Origin: Evansella sp. AB-P1
GTDB lineage: Bacteria > Bacillota > Bacilli > Bacillales > Salisediminibacteriaceae
Length of the DNA stretch: 64,000 nucleotides
Reading direction: 5' to 3'
NCBI RefSeq assembly: GCF_029688925.1
Contig: NZ_JARUKY010000001.1
Span: 372,001-436,000 of the forward strand
Part shown: piece after piece, positions 8,102 to 17,317 of the stretch
How the letters are laid out: every line of letters begins with the position of its first letter
Numbering within the stretch: the first letter of the stretch is position 1
Made by a program: the position numbers and the translations under genes
The notes under the pieces: generated by a model
Database searches by the model: none
The model's input: only the letters and a program-made list of their open reading frames with translations
Told to the model about the DNA's origin: nothing

Positions 8102-9295
8102 ATGAGATATGCATTTGCTAAAAGGGTACGGCATTTACAATCATCCGCTGTACGAGATATTTTAAAGGTTGTGGGGAAGGGGAATGTCATTTCATTCGCA
8201 GGGGGAATGCCTGACGATGAATTATTTCCTTTAGATGGCGTTCGTGAAGCCTTCGAGAATACATTCGCAACAGGCAAAAAGCCATTGCAATACATTGAAA
8301 CGGAAGGGTACTTACCACTTCGAGAGGTTTTAGTGGAACGGATGGGACGTAAGGGGATTACAAATTATGATGCTAGTGAAATCCTTCTTACAACTGGGTC
8401 CCAACAGGCAATCGATTTATTTTCGAGAGTCATGTTCAACAAAGGGGATATTATTTTAACAGAAAACCCTACCTATTTAGCTGCATTACAGGTTTTTGAA
8501 TCGTATGAAGCTAACATCATTCCAGTTGATTCTGATGAAGACGGAATGCTAGCAGATGACCTTGAAAGAAAAATCAAGAAATATAAACCGAAATGTATTT
8601 ACGTAGTCCCTACGTTTTCCAATCCAGCAGGTAAGGTCTGGTCTATGGAACGAAGACGTCACTTAATTCAGTTAGCACATAAGTACCATGTTATGATTTT
8701 TGAAGATGATCCATACGGTGACATTCAATTTAATATGGAAGAAACATATACACCAATAGCCGCATTAGATGATGGGACACATGTACTATATACAAGTACA
8801 TTTTCAAAAACCGTTGTTCCAGCCCTGCGAACAGGGTGGATTGCTGGTCCACACCAAATAATTCGGATTATGTCTCAAGCAAAGCAAGCAAACGATCTTC
8901 ATTCAAATTCACTGTCACAACAAGCGTTGTATCATATGTGTCAGGATTTTGATTTAGATGGGCATATTGAAAAGCTAAGAACAGTCTATCAATCTCGTAT
9001 GGAAATCATGCTAGAAGAATTAGAAAAGGCTGATTTACCAGGTCTTTCTTATGTGGTTCCAAAAGGTGGCATGTTCTTTTGGATTCAATTAGATGAGAGG
9101 ATTGATACGTCAGAGCTTCTTAATGTAGCTGTAAAAAAGGGAGTTGCTTTCGTTCCAGGTGCACCATTCTATGTTGGTAAGGATGTGCAAAAGAATGCTC
9201 TACGTCTAAACTTTACTCACGCTACACCAGAAAAGCTTAGAAAAGGAATGGGGTTATTAACCTCTGTTATTAAAGAGCATTATTTAGAGGTTTAA
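8102..9295 (+). CDS. PLP-dependent aminotransferase (class I/II, 2-aminoadipate/aromatic type)
   Basis: This 397-residue fold-type I aminotransferase lacks an N-terminal GntR domain, so it is an enzyme rather than a MocR regulator. Motifs seen are ISFAGGMPDDELFP near residue 28, TTGSQQAIDL near residue 97, VPTFSNPAG near residue 170 (the Asn of the PLP pocket), DDPYGD near residue 203 and the PLP lysine in STFSKTVVPALRTGW near residue 237; the substrate arginine sits in ALRLNFTHA near residue 365. The ATG at 8102 is chosen because GGGGTG lies six bases upstream; a GTG at 8093 has no such site. The family includes LysN and kynurenine/aromatic aminotransferases; the substrate cannot be read from sequence. 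Confidence 0.85.
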   Translation: MRYAFAKRVRHLQSSAVRDILKVVGKGNVISFAGGMPDDELFPLDGVREAFENTFATGKKPLQYIETEGYLPLREVLVERMGRKGITNYDASEILLTTGSQQAIDLFSRVMFNKGDIILTENPTYLAALQVFESYEANIIPVDSDEDGMLADDLERKIKKYKPKCIYVVPTFSNPAGKVWSMERRRHLIQLAHKYHVMIFEDDPYGDIQFNMEETYTPIAALDDGTHVLYTSTFSKTVVPALRTGWIAGPHQIIRIMSQAKQANDLHSNSLSQQALYHMCQDFDLDGHIEKLRTVYQSRMEIMLEELEKADLPGLSYVVPKGGMFFWIQLDERIDTSELLNVAVKKGVAFVPGAPFYVGKDVQKNALRLNFTHATPEKLRKGMGLLTSVIKEHYLEV

Positions 9296-9360
9296 ATTAG
9301 TTTATCTATCAGATGATGATAGATTAGGAAGCTAGATCATTATTTGAAAAAAATAGGGAA

Positions 9361-9410
9361 GGCTGTCACAGGAGGAATGTAGTATGTCTCTTAGTGACAG
9401 CCTCTTTTTG
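9361..9410 (+). terminator. Rho-independent terminator after the aminotransferase gene
   Basis: The stem GGCTGTCAC/GTGACAGCC (9361-9369 with 9394-9402) is followed by CTCTTTTTG. Oddly, the 24-base loop holds a perfect AGGAGG followed by an ATG that opens a nine-codon frame (MSLSDSLFL) ending in the T-run. Confidence 0.8.
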
Positions 9411-9518
9411 TGATCTAAAAAAGAGTCTAATAGTCTAATCACTATATGTTCCATCGAATGAGCAGGAATGCACATACTTATTATGAAAAAATCTAATGAA
9501 AATTAATAGAGTTCTTCC

Positions 9519-10121
9519 TTAACGGAAACTACTGATTATATCTTCTAGAGTAGTAATAGTAGTTAATAAGCTGAGGGATTTAAGAGTGGCTTCATGAGCT
9601 TCGATGGAATCAGTAGAACAACAATCTTCTACCACATAAACATGGTAGCCTTCGTCAGATGCAATTCTAGCAGATGTTTCTACAACTATGTTTGTTGCAA
9701 CTCCTAAAATAATAATGTTTTCAGTACCATTTTCTTTGATGACAGTCGATAATTCAGTGTTCTCATAAGGACCTACTCGTTGATGTGAGATAACTACTTC
9801 ATTTTTTAATGGTTTAACCTCTTCTAAAATCTCTGCACCTTTCGTATTTTTTCTGAGGGCGTTTGTTTGCTTTACCATTGCTAATAATGGGGAGTTAGGG
9901 TTTAAATCAGAATAATCATGCTCAAAACAGACTGTAGCATGAATTACTGGAACATTACATAACCGAGCAGAGTTAATCAATTTTGCACTTTTTTTCACTA
10001 CTTCTCGTTCTTCTGCTTGGTCTGCGAAAAAATCAGCAAATTTCCCGTCTTTTGACACAATATCGTGCTGCATATGAAGTGACAACAGAATTGTTTTTGA
10101 TGGATCTATCCTCTGTTCCAT
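9519..10121 (-). CDS. Isochorismatase-fold protein lacking the catalytic triad
   Basis: This 200-residue protein has the overall pattern of the cysteine hydrolase/isochorismatase family (ILLSLHMQHD at residues 11-20, LGVATNIVVETSAR near 139-152, VYVVEDCC near 161). The family needs an Asp, a Lys and a Cys. Here the Asp of the IDMQ-type motif is His16, the Lys position in ISHQR is His113 and the nucleophilic Cys is Val146. It is therefore unlikely to hydrolyse amides by the usual mechanism; it may be a pseudoenzyme or use other chemistry. The ATG at 10119-10121 has GGAGG five bases upstream; an earlier in-frame ATG is not supported. It is a single leftward gene, convergent with the aminotransferase gene. 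Confidence 0.75.
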   Translation of the reverse strand: MEQRIDPSKTILLSLHMQHDIVSKDGKFADFFADQAEEREVVKKSAKLINSARLCNVPVIHATVCFEHDYSDLNPNSPLLAMVKQTNALRKNTKGAEILEEVKPLKNEVVISHQRVGPYENTELSTVIKENGTENIIILGVATNIVVETSARIASDEGYHVYVVEDCCSTDSIEAHEATLKSLSLLTTITTLEDIISSFR

Positions 10122-10643
10122 GATAACCTCCATTCTTAATAGGGTAGTGCATTGTGAGTTAATTTTCATGTACCTAACCTGCCACATATGACCAAAATGA
10201 TTAGACTTACCTTTCTTAATCCCCCCTTTTAATCATTTTAAAAAACGAATAAACGGCTTACAAAAAATACAAAATTTCTCTCTATCTCCATATACTCTCA
10301 CTTGGATTCTAACGGACACATGGAATAAAATCAATATTATTTTTATATTCTGAAAATTTAATATATCGTTATGTGTTTACCTGTTCACATTTAAGAAAAT
10401 TTCATATACTATTTTCACTATAGGAAAATGATTTGTTCCGTTGATCTTATGGAGTTAGATTAACACTATTTGGAAACGAACATTTTTATTGGTAGTTTAA
10501 AAATTTCCCACTTGTGGAATCGATCCTTAGAAAAATTGACGTGACTTTCTATTAAAATTCTAGTATACTATTTTTAAAATTCCATGTGTTGAGGACGAAT
10601 GTACTCATTGTGAATACAGGTTTAAGGAAGGAAGTAAATACTA
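10122..10643. other. Intergenic region upstream of aspartokinase
   Basis: Over 500 AT-rich bases without a gene. A TATACT at 10564-10569 could be the -10 of the aspartokinase promoter, with TTGACG at 10536-10541, but the 22-base spacing is too long for a standard promoter. I looked for a lysine riboswitch and saw no convincing L-box core. Confidence 0.4.
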
Positions 10644-11996
10644 ATGAAGGTAGTTAAATTTGGTGGTAGTTCAGTTGCAAGTGCAGAGCAATTTAATAAG
10701 GTAGCAAATATTATTTTATCAGATTCTGAACGTAGAGTTGTTGTCGTTTCTGCACCTGGTAAGCGAAATGATCAAGATATTAAGACAACAGATTTACTTA
10801 TTAGTCTTGCAAAAACGGTCACCTCTACTGGTTATGATGAAGAATCTCTTGAAAAGGTTGTTCAGCGATATGAGGATATTACCTCAGAGCTCCTTTTAGA
10901 TAAAAGTTTAATAAATCAAATCCGTGAAAACTTACTTCAGATTATTGAATCGTATAAAGATAATGAAGATCGTTTAATGGATGGATTAAAAGCAAGCGGA
11001 GAAGATAACAATGCTAAGCTGATGGCAGAGTATTTAAATAAACTTGGTCACGAAGCACATTATGTTTCCCCAAAGGAAGCTGGGATGATGGTTACGGATC
11101 AGCCTGGGAAGGCACGGATATTACCTGAAGCATATGATCGACTTTCTCAATTAAGAGAAAGAAGCGGGATTTTAGTTATACCTGGATTCTTTGGATATTC
11201 TAATAAAGGACATGTTGTTACATTCCCTCGTGGTGGTTCAGACATTACTGGCTCTATTGTTGCGGCGGGAGTAGAAGCAACGGAATATGAAAACTTCACA
11301 GATGTTGATTCCATTTATAGTGTTAATCCGAAGCTAATAGATCATCCAAACGAAATCAAAGAACTAACGTATCGTGAAATGAGAGAGCTTGCCTATTCAG
11401 GATTTTCTGTTTTTCATGATGAAGCACTTCAACCTGTTGTTCGTAAGAAAATTCCTGTTGTTGTGAAAAATACGAATCACCCAGAAGCACCTGGAACGAG
11501 AATTGTGGCAGAACGTGAAATTAATGGGTATCCTGTTGTAGGGATTGCTAGTGACGAAGGATTTTGTAGTATTAACATAACGAAATATTTAATGAACCGA
11601 GAGATTGGTTTTGGTAGGCACTTACTTGAAATTTTAGAAGATGAAAATATTTCCTTTGAGCATACTCCATCTGGAATAGATAATATTTCTGTCATTGTAC
11701 GGCAACATCACCTGGAAAATGGCAAGGAAGAGAGAGTTCTTCATCGAATTCGGACGGAACTATTAGTGGATGACGTTCAAGTGGAACGGGATCTCGCCAT
11801 GGTTATGGTTGTAGGTGAAGGGATGGCTAAAACAGTAGGCATAGCATCAAAGGCTACTACTGCCTTAGGGGAAGCAGAGGTTAACATAAAAATGATTAAC
11901 CAAGGCTCTTCTGAGGTAAGCATGATGTTTGGAGTAGAGTCCTATAAAGTAGATCTTGCTGTAAAAAACCTCTATCATGCCTTTTTCACAAAATAA
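10644..11996 (+). CDS. yclM: Aspartate kinase (aspartokinase III type)
   Basis: This 450-residue enzyme phosphorylates aspartate in the first step to lysine, threonine and methionine. The N-terminus MKVVKFGGSSVAS is the kinase signature; VVVVSAPGKRNDQDIKTTDLL follows, and FPRGGSDITGS near residue 195 and the FTDVDSIYSVNPK substrate/ATP region near residue 215 are clear. Two ACT domains form the C-terminal third (VVGIASDEGFCSI and AMVMVVGEGMAKTVG). Length and N-terminal wording match B. subtilis YclM (ThrD) rather than the LysC alpha/beta enzyme with an internal start. A GGAAGGAAG ribosome site precedes the ATG. It is monocistronic, with a terminator behind it. Confidence 0.92.
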   Translation: MKVVKFGGSSVASAEQFNKVANIILSDSERRVVVVSAPGKRNDQDIKTTDLLISLAKTVTSTGYDEESLEKVVQRYEDITSELLLDKSLINQIRENLLQIIESYKDNEDRLMDGLKASGEDNNAKLMAEYLNKLGHEAHYVSPKEAGMMVTDQPGKARILPEAYDRLSQLRERSGILVIPGFFGYSNKGHVVTFPRGGSDITGSIVAAGVEATEYENFTDVDSIYSVNPKLIDHPNEIKELTYREMRELAYSGFSVFHDEALQPVVRKKIPVVVKNTNHPEAPGTRIVAEREINGYPVVGIASDEGFCSINITKYLMNREIGFGRHLLEILEDENISFEHTPSGIDNISVIVRQHHLENGKEERVLHRIRTELLVDDVQVERDLAMVMVVGEGMAKTVGIASKATTALGEAEVNIKMINQGSSEVSMMFGVESYKVDLAVKNLYHAFFTK

Positions 11997-12042
11997 GGTA
12001 CAAGAGCAGAGATCTATTTTGAAGAACTGATCTCATATATAT

Positions 12043-12079
12043 AATAGTTCCTCACAATGGGTGAGGGCTATTTTTTTTC
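12043..12079 (+). terminator. Rho-independent terminator of the aspartokinase gene
   Basis: The arms ATAGTTCCTCAC and GTGAGGGCTAT pair around a short AATG loop and are followed by a run of eight T. Confidence 0.85.
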
Positions 12080-12218
12080 TACAGAATGGGATGCAAAGTT
12101 TGAAAAATAGATTTAGTTGTGAATTATATAAGTAAAAAGGAAAAACGTCGGATTAAAGCTTTCTTACAAAATATCAGCGGGAGATTTTTTTTATAGTAAA
12201 AGAAAGGGGAAGATATAC

Positions 12219-12866
12219 ATGTATAAAAAAATAGGATTAGCAGCTTTAACGTTAGGTATGATAGTAGCATTAATATTGATTTTATCAAATGAACTGAATT
12301 GGAATCAATCTACACTGCAAACGGAAGAGAATGAGAATAATGCCCAACAAAACGATGATGATGTTGATAGAACGGGATATGGTCAAAGAGAAGATGATAA
12401 TCACAACGATGAAACTGATGATAATAAGGAAAACCATAAAAATGGGTCCAAAGAAAATGAAGATCCTGTTCCTGAGCCTGATGCGGTAGAAGTGTTGACT
12501 GACTATAGAAATACGACAGAATCAATTTTCGAAAGTAGGGACGAGGATCTACGTATTCCAGATATTGATTCTAAACGAGATATGGTAGAGCATGTAAACT
12601 CAGTTATGTCTGTTGAATTGGGGAGGTTGTTTGCTGAAACTTATTTTGAAGAAAGGGATGATGGGTTATATGTCATTCCTAAGGATGGATTGACTTATTT
12701 AGCAGAAAATGAACCTTATGAGGTAGAAAAGGTTAGTGAGACAGAATATCATGTGATTCAAGAACGGGATACGCCTATGCTAGGACATATTAATATGATT
12801 TATCATTTAGCTTACGATGGGGAGAACTGGGTAGTCGACTCCATTGATAGTGAGGATTTAAGCTAG
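12219..12866 (+). CDS. Membrane-anchored protein of unknown function with an acidic linker
   Basis: I do not recognise this 215-residue protein. One N-terminal membrane segment (residues 5-23) has no lipobox or clear signal cleavage site. It leads into a highly acidic and Asn-rich linker (about residues 35-85, many D, E and N) and then a folded C-terminal part of some 120 residues, rich in acidic residues, ending in HLAYDGENWVVDSIDSEDLS. The last segment resembles the NTF2-like or DUF ends of extracellular Bacillus proteins (Trp and Val in a final strand), but this is weak. The strongly acidic exterior would suit a salt- or alkali-adapted host. AAAGGGGA lies eight bases before the ATG. It stands alone between terminators. 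Confidence 0.6.
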   Translation: MYKKIGLAALTLGMIVALILILSNELNWNQSTLQTEENENNAQQNDDDVDRTGYGQREDDNHNDETDDNKENHKNGSKENEDPVPEPDAVEVLTDYRNTTESIFESRDEDLRIPDIDSKRDMVEHVNSVMSVELGRLFAETYFEERDDGLYVIPKDGLTYLAENEPYEVEKVSETEYHVIQERDTPMLGHINMIYHLAYDGENWVVDSIDSEDLS

Positions 12867-13009
12867 TACAAAGTTATGTCTTAGGTATAATACTATTATC
12901 TGAAAGAAGTCAATATGGTACAGTTTGATATTTTAAATGTTTACTTTAATACTATTTTTTATTATATTTTCCTTTTTCACCAGCACCTTCTCTAATCACT
13001 TATCAGAAA

Positions 13010-13055
13010 AAGAAAAAAGTATAAAACAATGCATAGGGAAGCTCCCTATGCATTG
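13010..13055 (-). terminator. Terminator of metA
   Basis: A perfect 13-bp stem (13027-13039 with 13043-13055) has a three-base loop. On the minus strand it is followed by a T-rich run, so it ends the leftward metA transcript; it could also stop rightward transcription from the gene before it. Confidence 0.8.
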
Positions 13056-13095
13056 AAAGAACGGCACGTCAACAAGACGTTTGTAATTGTAGATT

Positions 13096-14007
13096 TCATT
13101 TCCACTCATACGGTGTTTGCTGGTATACATAATAGTTTAACCAGTTTGAAAAAAGTAAGTGGGCATGTGAACGCCAACGGTTAATAGGTTTTTCCTCTGG
13201 GTTATTATTTGGAAAGTAATAGGATGGCACTTCCACATTTAGTCCCCTAGTACAATCCCTTATATATTCTTCAGCAAGGGTTGTAGTATCGTATTCTAAA
13301 TGGCCAGTTGCAAAAATATGTTTTCTATCCTTTGACATCATTAAAAATGGGCCAGCTTCCGCAGAATATGCAAGGAGTGTTAAATCCTCTGCATTTTCAA
13401 TTTCCTCGATTGAAACGTCCGTATACCTTGAATGGGGAGCAATGAATTCATCATCAAACCCTCTAAGCAGTTCAATACCTTGCTTTGCAATGATCCTATG
13501 ACTAAAGATACCTGAACACTTTTGCTCCAATGCAAATTTATCAATTCCATAGTGATGATACAAAGCAGCTTGAGCACCCCAACAAATATGAAGGGTTGAA
13601 GTGACATTTTCTTCCGCCCAATCCATAATTTTCGTGATTTCTTCCCAATAGTCCACTTCTTCAAAACGAAAATGCTCGATAGGTGCTCCAGTAATAATCA
13701 TACCATCAAATTTTTGGTATTTAATGCTATCAAAATCAGTATAAAAATCTTTCAGGTGAGAACTACTTACGTTTTTTGGCTCATAAGATGTTGTCCGTAA
13801 AAATGTAATATTAACCTGTAATGGTGAGTTTCCTAATAGTCGCAGTAATTGGGCCTCTGTTTTTTCCTTTTCCGGCATTAGGTTCAATATTACTATATTT
13901 AACGGACGGATATCTTGTTGAATTGCTCGTTCATCGTCCATGATAAAAATATTTTCTTGTTCTAAAATTTCTCTTGTAGGTAAACGCTTAGGTATTTTAA
14001 TAGGCAA
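13096..14007 (-). CDS. metA: Homoserine O-acetyltransferase
   Basis: This 303-residue MetA-family enzyme acylates homoserine for methionine synthesis. Counting from a TTG at 14005-14007, the specificity residue Glu111 (GAPIEH) and the nucleophile Cys142 ([10 protein letters not shown]) fall on the numbers known for the family, and His236/Glu238 (ATGHLEYD) complete the active site. Glu at 111 is the acetyl-CoA-type residue; succinyl-type enzymes have Gly. The TTG has GAGGG eight bases upstream, and [10 protein letters not shown] matches the family MPI start; the longer frame starting at 14022 would put the ribosome site inside the gene. I looked for an S-box upstream and saw none. Confidence 0.93.
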   Translation of the reverse strand: MPIKIPKRLPTREILEQENIFIMDDERAIQQDIRPLNIVILNLMPEKEKTEAQLLRLLGNSPLQVNITFLRTTSYEPKNVSSSHLKDFYTDFDSIKYQKFDGMIITGAPIEHFRFEEVDYWEEITKIMDWAEENVTSTLHICWGAQAALYHHYGIDKFALEQKCSGIFSHRIIAKQGIELLRGFDDEFIAPHSRYTDVSIEEIENAEDLTLLAYSAEAGPFLMMSKDRKHIFATGHLEYDTTTLAEEYIRDCTRGLNVEVPSYYFPNNNPEEKPINRWRSHAHLLFSNWLNYYVYQQTPYEWK

Positions 14008-14271
14008 TGGTACATCCCTCAATTATTAGAATTTTTTGATAAACATAATTATAACAGTTGTATAGAATAGTTCAATATTTATGATTCAATTAGGTAAATT
14101 CCATTATTTACCTTTCTCTAGTAGCTATGGATTATTCGTTATGGAATTAGTTACGAGACAATACAGGTAACCAATAATAAAATACTTCTGTATCCGAAAT
14201 AAATTTATTGATTATTGTAATAAACCCTTCTATAATCCTACTATACGCATACATACGAAGGGGGAAAATCT

Positions 14272-15987
14272 TTGATTCGTCGTTTTCTTTCATATTATAT
14301 ACCACATAAAAAATTATTCGCTGCAGATTTTAGCTGTGCCATTTTGGTAGCTATATTAGAATTAGCATTTCCGTTAGCTGTTCAATGGTTTGTTGATTCC
14401 TTACTTCGTACTGGAGATTGGTCTACAATCGTTTTAGTAGGAATTGGACTGTTTATCATATACGGTATTAGTACATTTTTACAATATGTCGTTCATTATT
14501 GGGGACACAAGCTAGGGATCAATATTGAAACAGACATGCGAGAAGAGTTATTTGAACACACTCAAAAGCAATCTTTCCGTTATTTTGATAATACGAAAAC
14601 AGGACATATTATGAGTCGCTTTACAAACGATTTGTTTGATATTGGGGAATTAGCTCATCATGGTCCAGAAGATATGTTTATCGCCATTATGACGTTCATC
14701 GGTGCTTTTTGGATTATGTTCACGATTAATGTAAAACTTGCACTGGTTATTCTTTGTATTGTTCCAATATTAGTTGGACTAATTGTATTCTGTAATTTAC
14801 AAATGAACAAGGCATGGAAGCAAATGTTTCGTGATATTGCTGATGTAAACGCCCGTGTGGAAGATAGTGTTTCAGGTGTCCGTGTCGTTCAGTCCTTTAC
14901 GAATGAAAGATTTGAGATTTCTAGATTTAATAAGCAAAACAAAAAGTTCCGTACTGCAAAAATCCTTTCTTATAAAGTAATGGCTTTTAGTTTATCTAGT
15001 ATTTATATGTTAACACGCTTTATTACACTTGCGGTCCTCATTTATGGTGCGTGGCTAACCTTCACTGGACAACTTTCTGAAGGGGCACTAGTTGCATTTA
15101 TTTTATACGTCAATGTTTTATTAAAACCGATAGATAAAATTAGTGCATTAATGGAGCTCTATCCAAAGGGAATGGCTGGCTTTAAGCGTTTTACAGAAAT
15201 GATCGATACAGAGCCAGAGGTAAAAAACAAGGAAGGGGCAATCCATGTATCGTCCCTACGTGGTGACATCAAGCTTGAGAATGTAAGCTTTCAGTACGAA
15301 AGCAATAAGACTGTCTTAAATGGAATCGATCTTCAAATCAATGCAGGTGAAACAGTGGCATTTGTAGGTCCTTCAGGAGCTGGAAAAACAACAATTTGCT
15401 CCTTAATTCCAAGGTTTTACGATGTGAATGAGGGGTCAGTGTCTATTGATGGTATGGATATTCGTCATATGACAAAAGAATCATTGCGTTCTCAAATAGG
15501 CATTGTTCAGCAGGATGTATTTTTATTTACGGGGACGCTGCGAGAAAATATTGCCTATGGTATGCTCGGAGCTACAGACGAGGAAATTCATGAAGCTGCT
15601 CGACGTGCCCATTTAGAGGGCTTCATTCAATCCTTACCTGATGGCTATGAAACACAAATTGGAGAACGGGGCTTGAAGCTTTCAGGAGGTCAAAAACAAC
15701 GAATTGCTATTGCACGGATGTTCTTGAAAAATCCCCCAATACTTATTTTAGACGAAGCAACTTCTGCCCTCGATACTGAAACAGAAATGATTATTCAACA
15801 AGCACTTTCTGACCTTGCGAAAAACCGGACGACTCTCGTTATTGCCCACAGATTAGCTACCATACGAAACGCTGATCAAATTGTTGTCGTAACGGAGAAT
15901 GGCATAGCCGAAAAAGGAACTCATGATGAGTTAATTAACAAGGGAGGAATATTTGCAAACCTCCATCGTGTACAGTATCAAAGATAA
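14272..15987 (+). CDS. ywjA: ABC exporter half-transporter (YwjA type)
   Basis: This 571-residue protein fuses a six-helix ABC exporter membrane domain (residues 1-310) with one ATPase domain (320-571). The ATPase shows Walker A GPSGAGKTT near residue 365, Q-loop IGIVQQDVFLFTG near 410, signature LSGGQKQR near 470 and Walker B ILILDEATSALD near 490, then the H-loop IAHRLAT. The long stretch GHKLGINIETDMREELF and HHGPEDMF in the membrane part match B. subtilis YwjA, a lipid/multidrug exporter-like protein of unclear substrate. The start is TTG at 14272 with AAGGGGG just upstream. Monocistronic, followed by a strong terminator. Confidence 0.9.
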   Translation: MIRRFLSYYIPHKKLFAADFSCAILVAILELAFPLAVQWFVDSLLRTGDWSTIVLVGIGLFIIYGISTFLQYVVHYWGHKLGINIETDMREELFEHTQKQSFRYFDNTKTGHIMSRFTNDLFDIGELAHHGPEDMFIAIMTFIGAFWIMFTINVKLALVILCIVPILVGLIVFCNLQMNKAWKQMFRDIADVNARVEDSVSGVRVVQSFTNERFEISRFNKQNKKFRTAKILSYKVMAFSLSSIYMLTRFITLAVLIYGAWLTFTGQLSEGALVAFILYVNVLLKPIDKISALMELYPKGMAGFKRFTEMIDTEPEVKNKEGAIHVSSLRGDIKLENVSFQYESNKTVLNGIDLQINAGETVAFVGPSGAGKTTICSLIPRFYDVNEGSVSIDGMDIRHMTKESLRSQIGIVQQDVFLFTGTLRENIAYGMLGATDEEIHEAARRAHLEGFIQSLPDGYETQIGERGLKLSGGQKQRIAIARMFLKNPPILILDEATSALDTETEMIIQQALSDLAKNRTTLVIAHRLATIRNADQIVVVTENGIAEKGTHDELINKGGIFANLHRVQYQR

Positions 15988-16007
15988 AAAAGTAAGGCGT
16001 TATCTAT

Positions 16008-16049
16008 AAAAAGGAAGCTGACCAGATCAATGGTGTAGCTTCCTTTTTT
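16008..16049 (+). terminator. Terminator of the ywjA-like gene
   Basis: The arms AAAAAGGAAGCT (16008-16019) and AGCTTCCTTTTTT (from 16037) form a 12-bp stem followed by T residues. Confidence 0.85.
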
Positions 16050-16341
16050 AAAGAAAGTATAAAATTTTCACTCTACGTAAGTTCTAGGAGACAGGATGTG
16101 CTTTTCTTATAAGGATATGAACGAAAAATCTTAGTATTTGTACAAATAAAAATTAAAGGAACTTATTTTATCTGAAAAATCTAAAAATATATCCAGGAAT
16201 TGTGATACTATTTAATTATGTTTACAAAGCAATGATTAACTTTATGTATTTGTTAGAATTTAATTATTTTAAACGGCCTAGGAGTATCAACTTCGAATGA
16301 AATGAATAAGATTTTATTGCTTGTAGAAAGGAGATAGTTTA

Positions 16342-17229
16342 ATGGTGAAAAACGAAAATATTCAAATTAGAGATCCATTTATTTTTCCAAATAAAAAAGA
16401 ACAGAAATATTATTTGTTTGGTAGCACGGACAAAAATATTTGGGGTCCGGGAACAGGTTTTGATGTTTACATAGGAGAAGACCTTGAAAATTGGAACGGG
16501 CCATACCCAGTTTTTCGTCCAGATGAAGACTTCTACTCCAACAAAAACTTCTGGGCTCCTGAGGTTCATGAGTACAAAGGAAGATATTATATGTTTGCTA
16601 CCTTTTTGCGAAAAGATAATGAACGGAGAGGAACAGCGATACTCGTTTCTGATAGTCTTTTAGGTCCCTTTCAACCACATAGTAATGGACCAGTTACTCC
16701 AAAAGAATGGTTTTCACTAGATGGAACATTATTTATTGATGATGAAGGATTACCATGGATGGTATTTTGTCATGAATGGGTGCAGGTAGAGGATGGTCAA
16801 GTGTGTGCAATAAGGCTAACAGAGGATTTAAAGGAAGCAATTGGAGAGCCAATTATTTTGTTCAGTGCCTCAGAAGCTCCGTGGACAACACCATTAAAAC
16901 GACCGAAAGATACTTCAGATCATAATTACGTCACTGATGGAACATATATGTTCAGAGAATCGAATGGTGAATTATTAATGCTCTGGGCAAGTTTTAAAAA
17001 TAACCAGTACGCACAAGGGATTTCTCGATCTGTATCACGGAAAATAACAGGGCCATGGGTACATGATGAAACTCCGATTTATCAAAATGATGGAGGACAT
17101 GGGATGATATTTGATACCTTTGAGGGGAAATTACTACTAACGCTACATGCTCCTAATAAAACTCCAGAGGAACGTCCATTATTTATACCTGTCGATGAGA
17201 AAAATGGTAGCATTAAAGTGTTAAGCTGA
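16342..17229 (+). CDS. Glycoside hydrolase family 43-like protein
   Basis: This 295-residue protein reads as a single five-bladed beta-propeller of the GH43 type, whose members act on arabinan, arabinoxylan or xylo-oligosaccharides. The base aspartate is in IRDPFIF (Asp11) and the middle aspartate in SLDGTLFIDD (Asp127). At the general-acid position, usually Glu, I read Asp in NYVTDGTYMF (around residue 198), so activity is not certain. It has no signal peptide and no accessory domain, so it is likely cytoplasmic and acts on imported oligosaccharides. AAGGAG precedes the ATG. Its neighbours are unrelated, but a wall-bound pectate lyase and a GH127 enzyme lie 15-20 kb away. Confidence 0.75.
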   Translation: MVKNENIQIRDPFIFPNKKEQKYYLFGSTDKNIWGPGTGFDVYIGEDLENWNGPYPVFRPDEDFYSNKNFWAPEVHEYKGRYYMFATFLRKDNERRGTAILVSDSLLGPFQPHSNGPVTPKEWFSLDGTLFIDDEGLPWMVFCHEWVQVEDGQVCAIRLTEDLKEAIGEPIILFSASEAPWTTPLKRPKDTSDHNYVTDGTYMFRESNGELLMLWASFKNNQYAQGISRSVSRKITGPWVHDETPIYQNDGGHGMIFDTFEGKLLLTLHAPNKTPEERPLFIPVDEKNGSIKVLS

Positions 17230-17260
17230 TAGATAACTAGTGGGACGGGTTTGGTTAATC

Positions 17261-17297
17261 AAAAAAAATGGCTAAGTTCAACTGAGCCATTTTTTTG
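17261..17297. terminator. Bidirectional terminator between convergent genes
   Basis: The arms AAAAAAATGGCT and AGCCATTTTTTT pair around an 11-base loop, with A- and T-runs serving both the rightward GH43-like gene and the leftward dehydrogenase gene. Confidence 0.85.
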
Positions 17298-17317
17298 GTA
17301 TAAAATCCAGTTTTGTA

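Noticed and set aside
10122-10643. Lysine riboswitch before aspartokinase
   Set aside because: No L-box core or conserved stems could be found in the leader by eye.
14008-14271. S-box (SAM) riboswitch before metA
   Set aside because: The conserved GGAGG-type junction and first stem of the S-box are absent on the minus strand.
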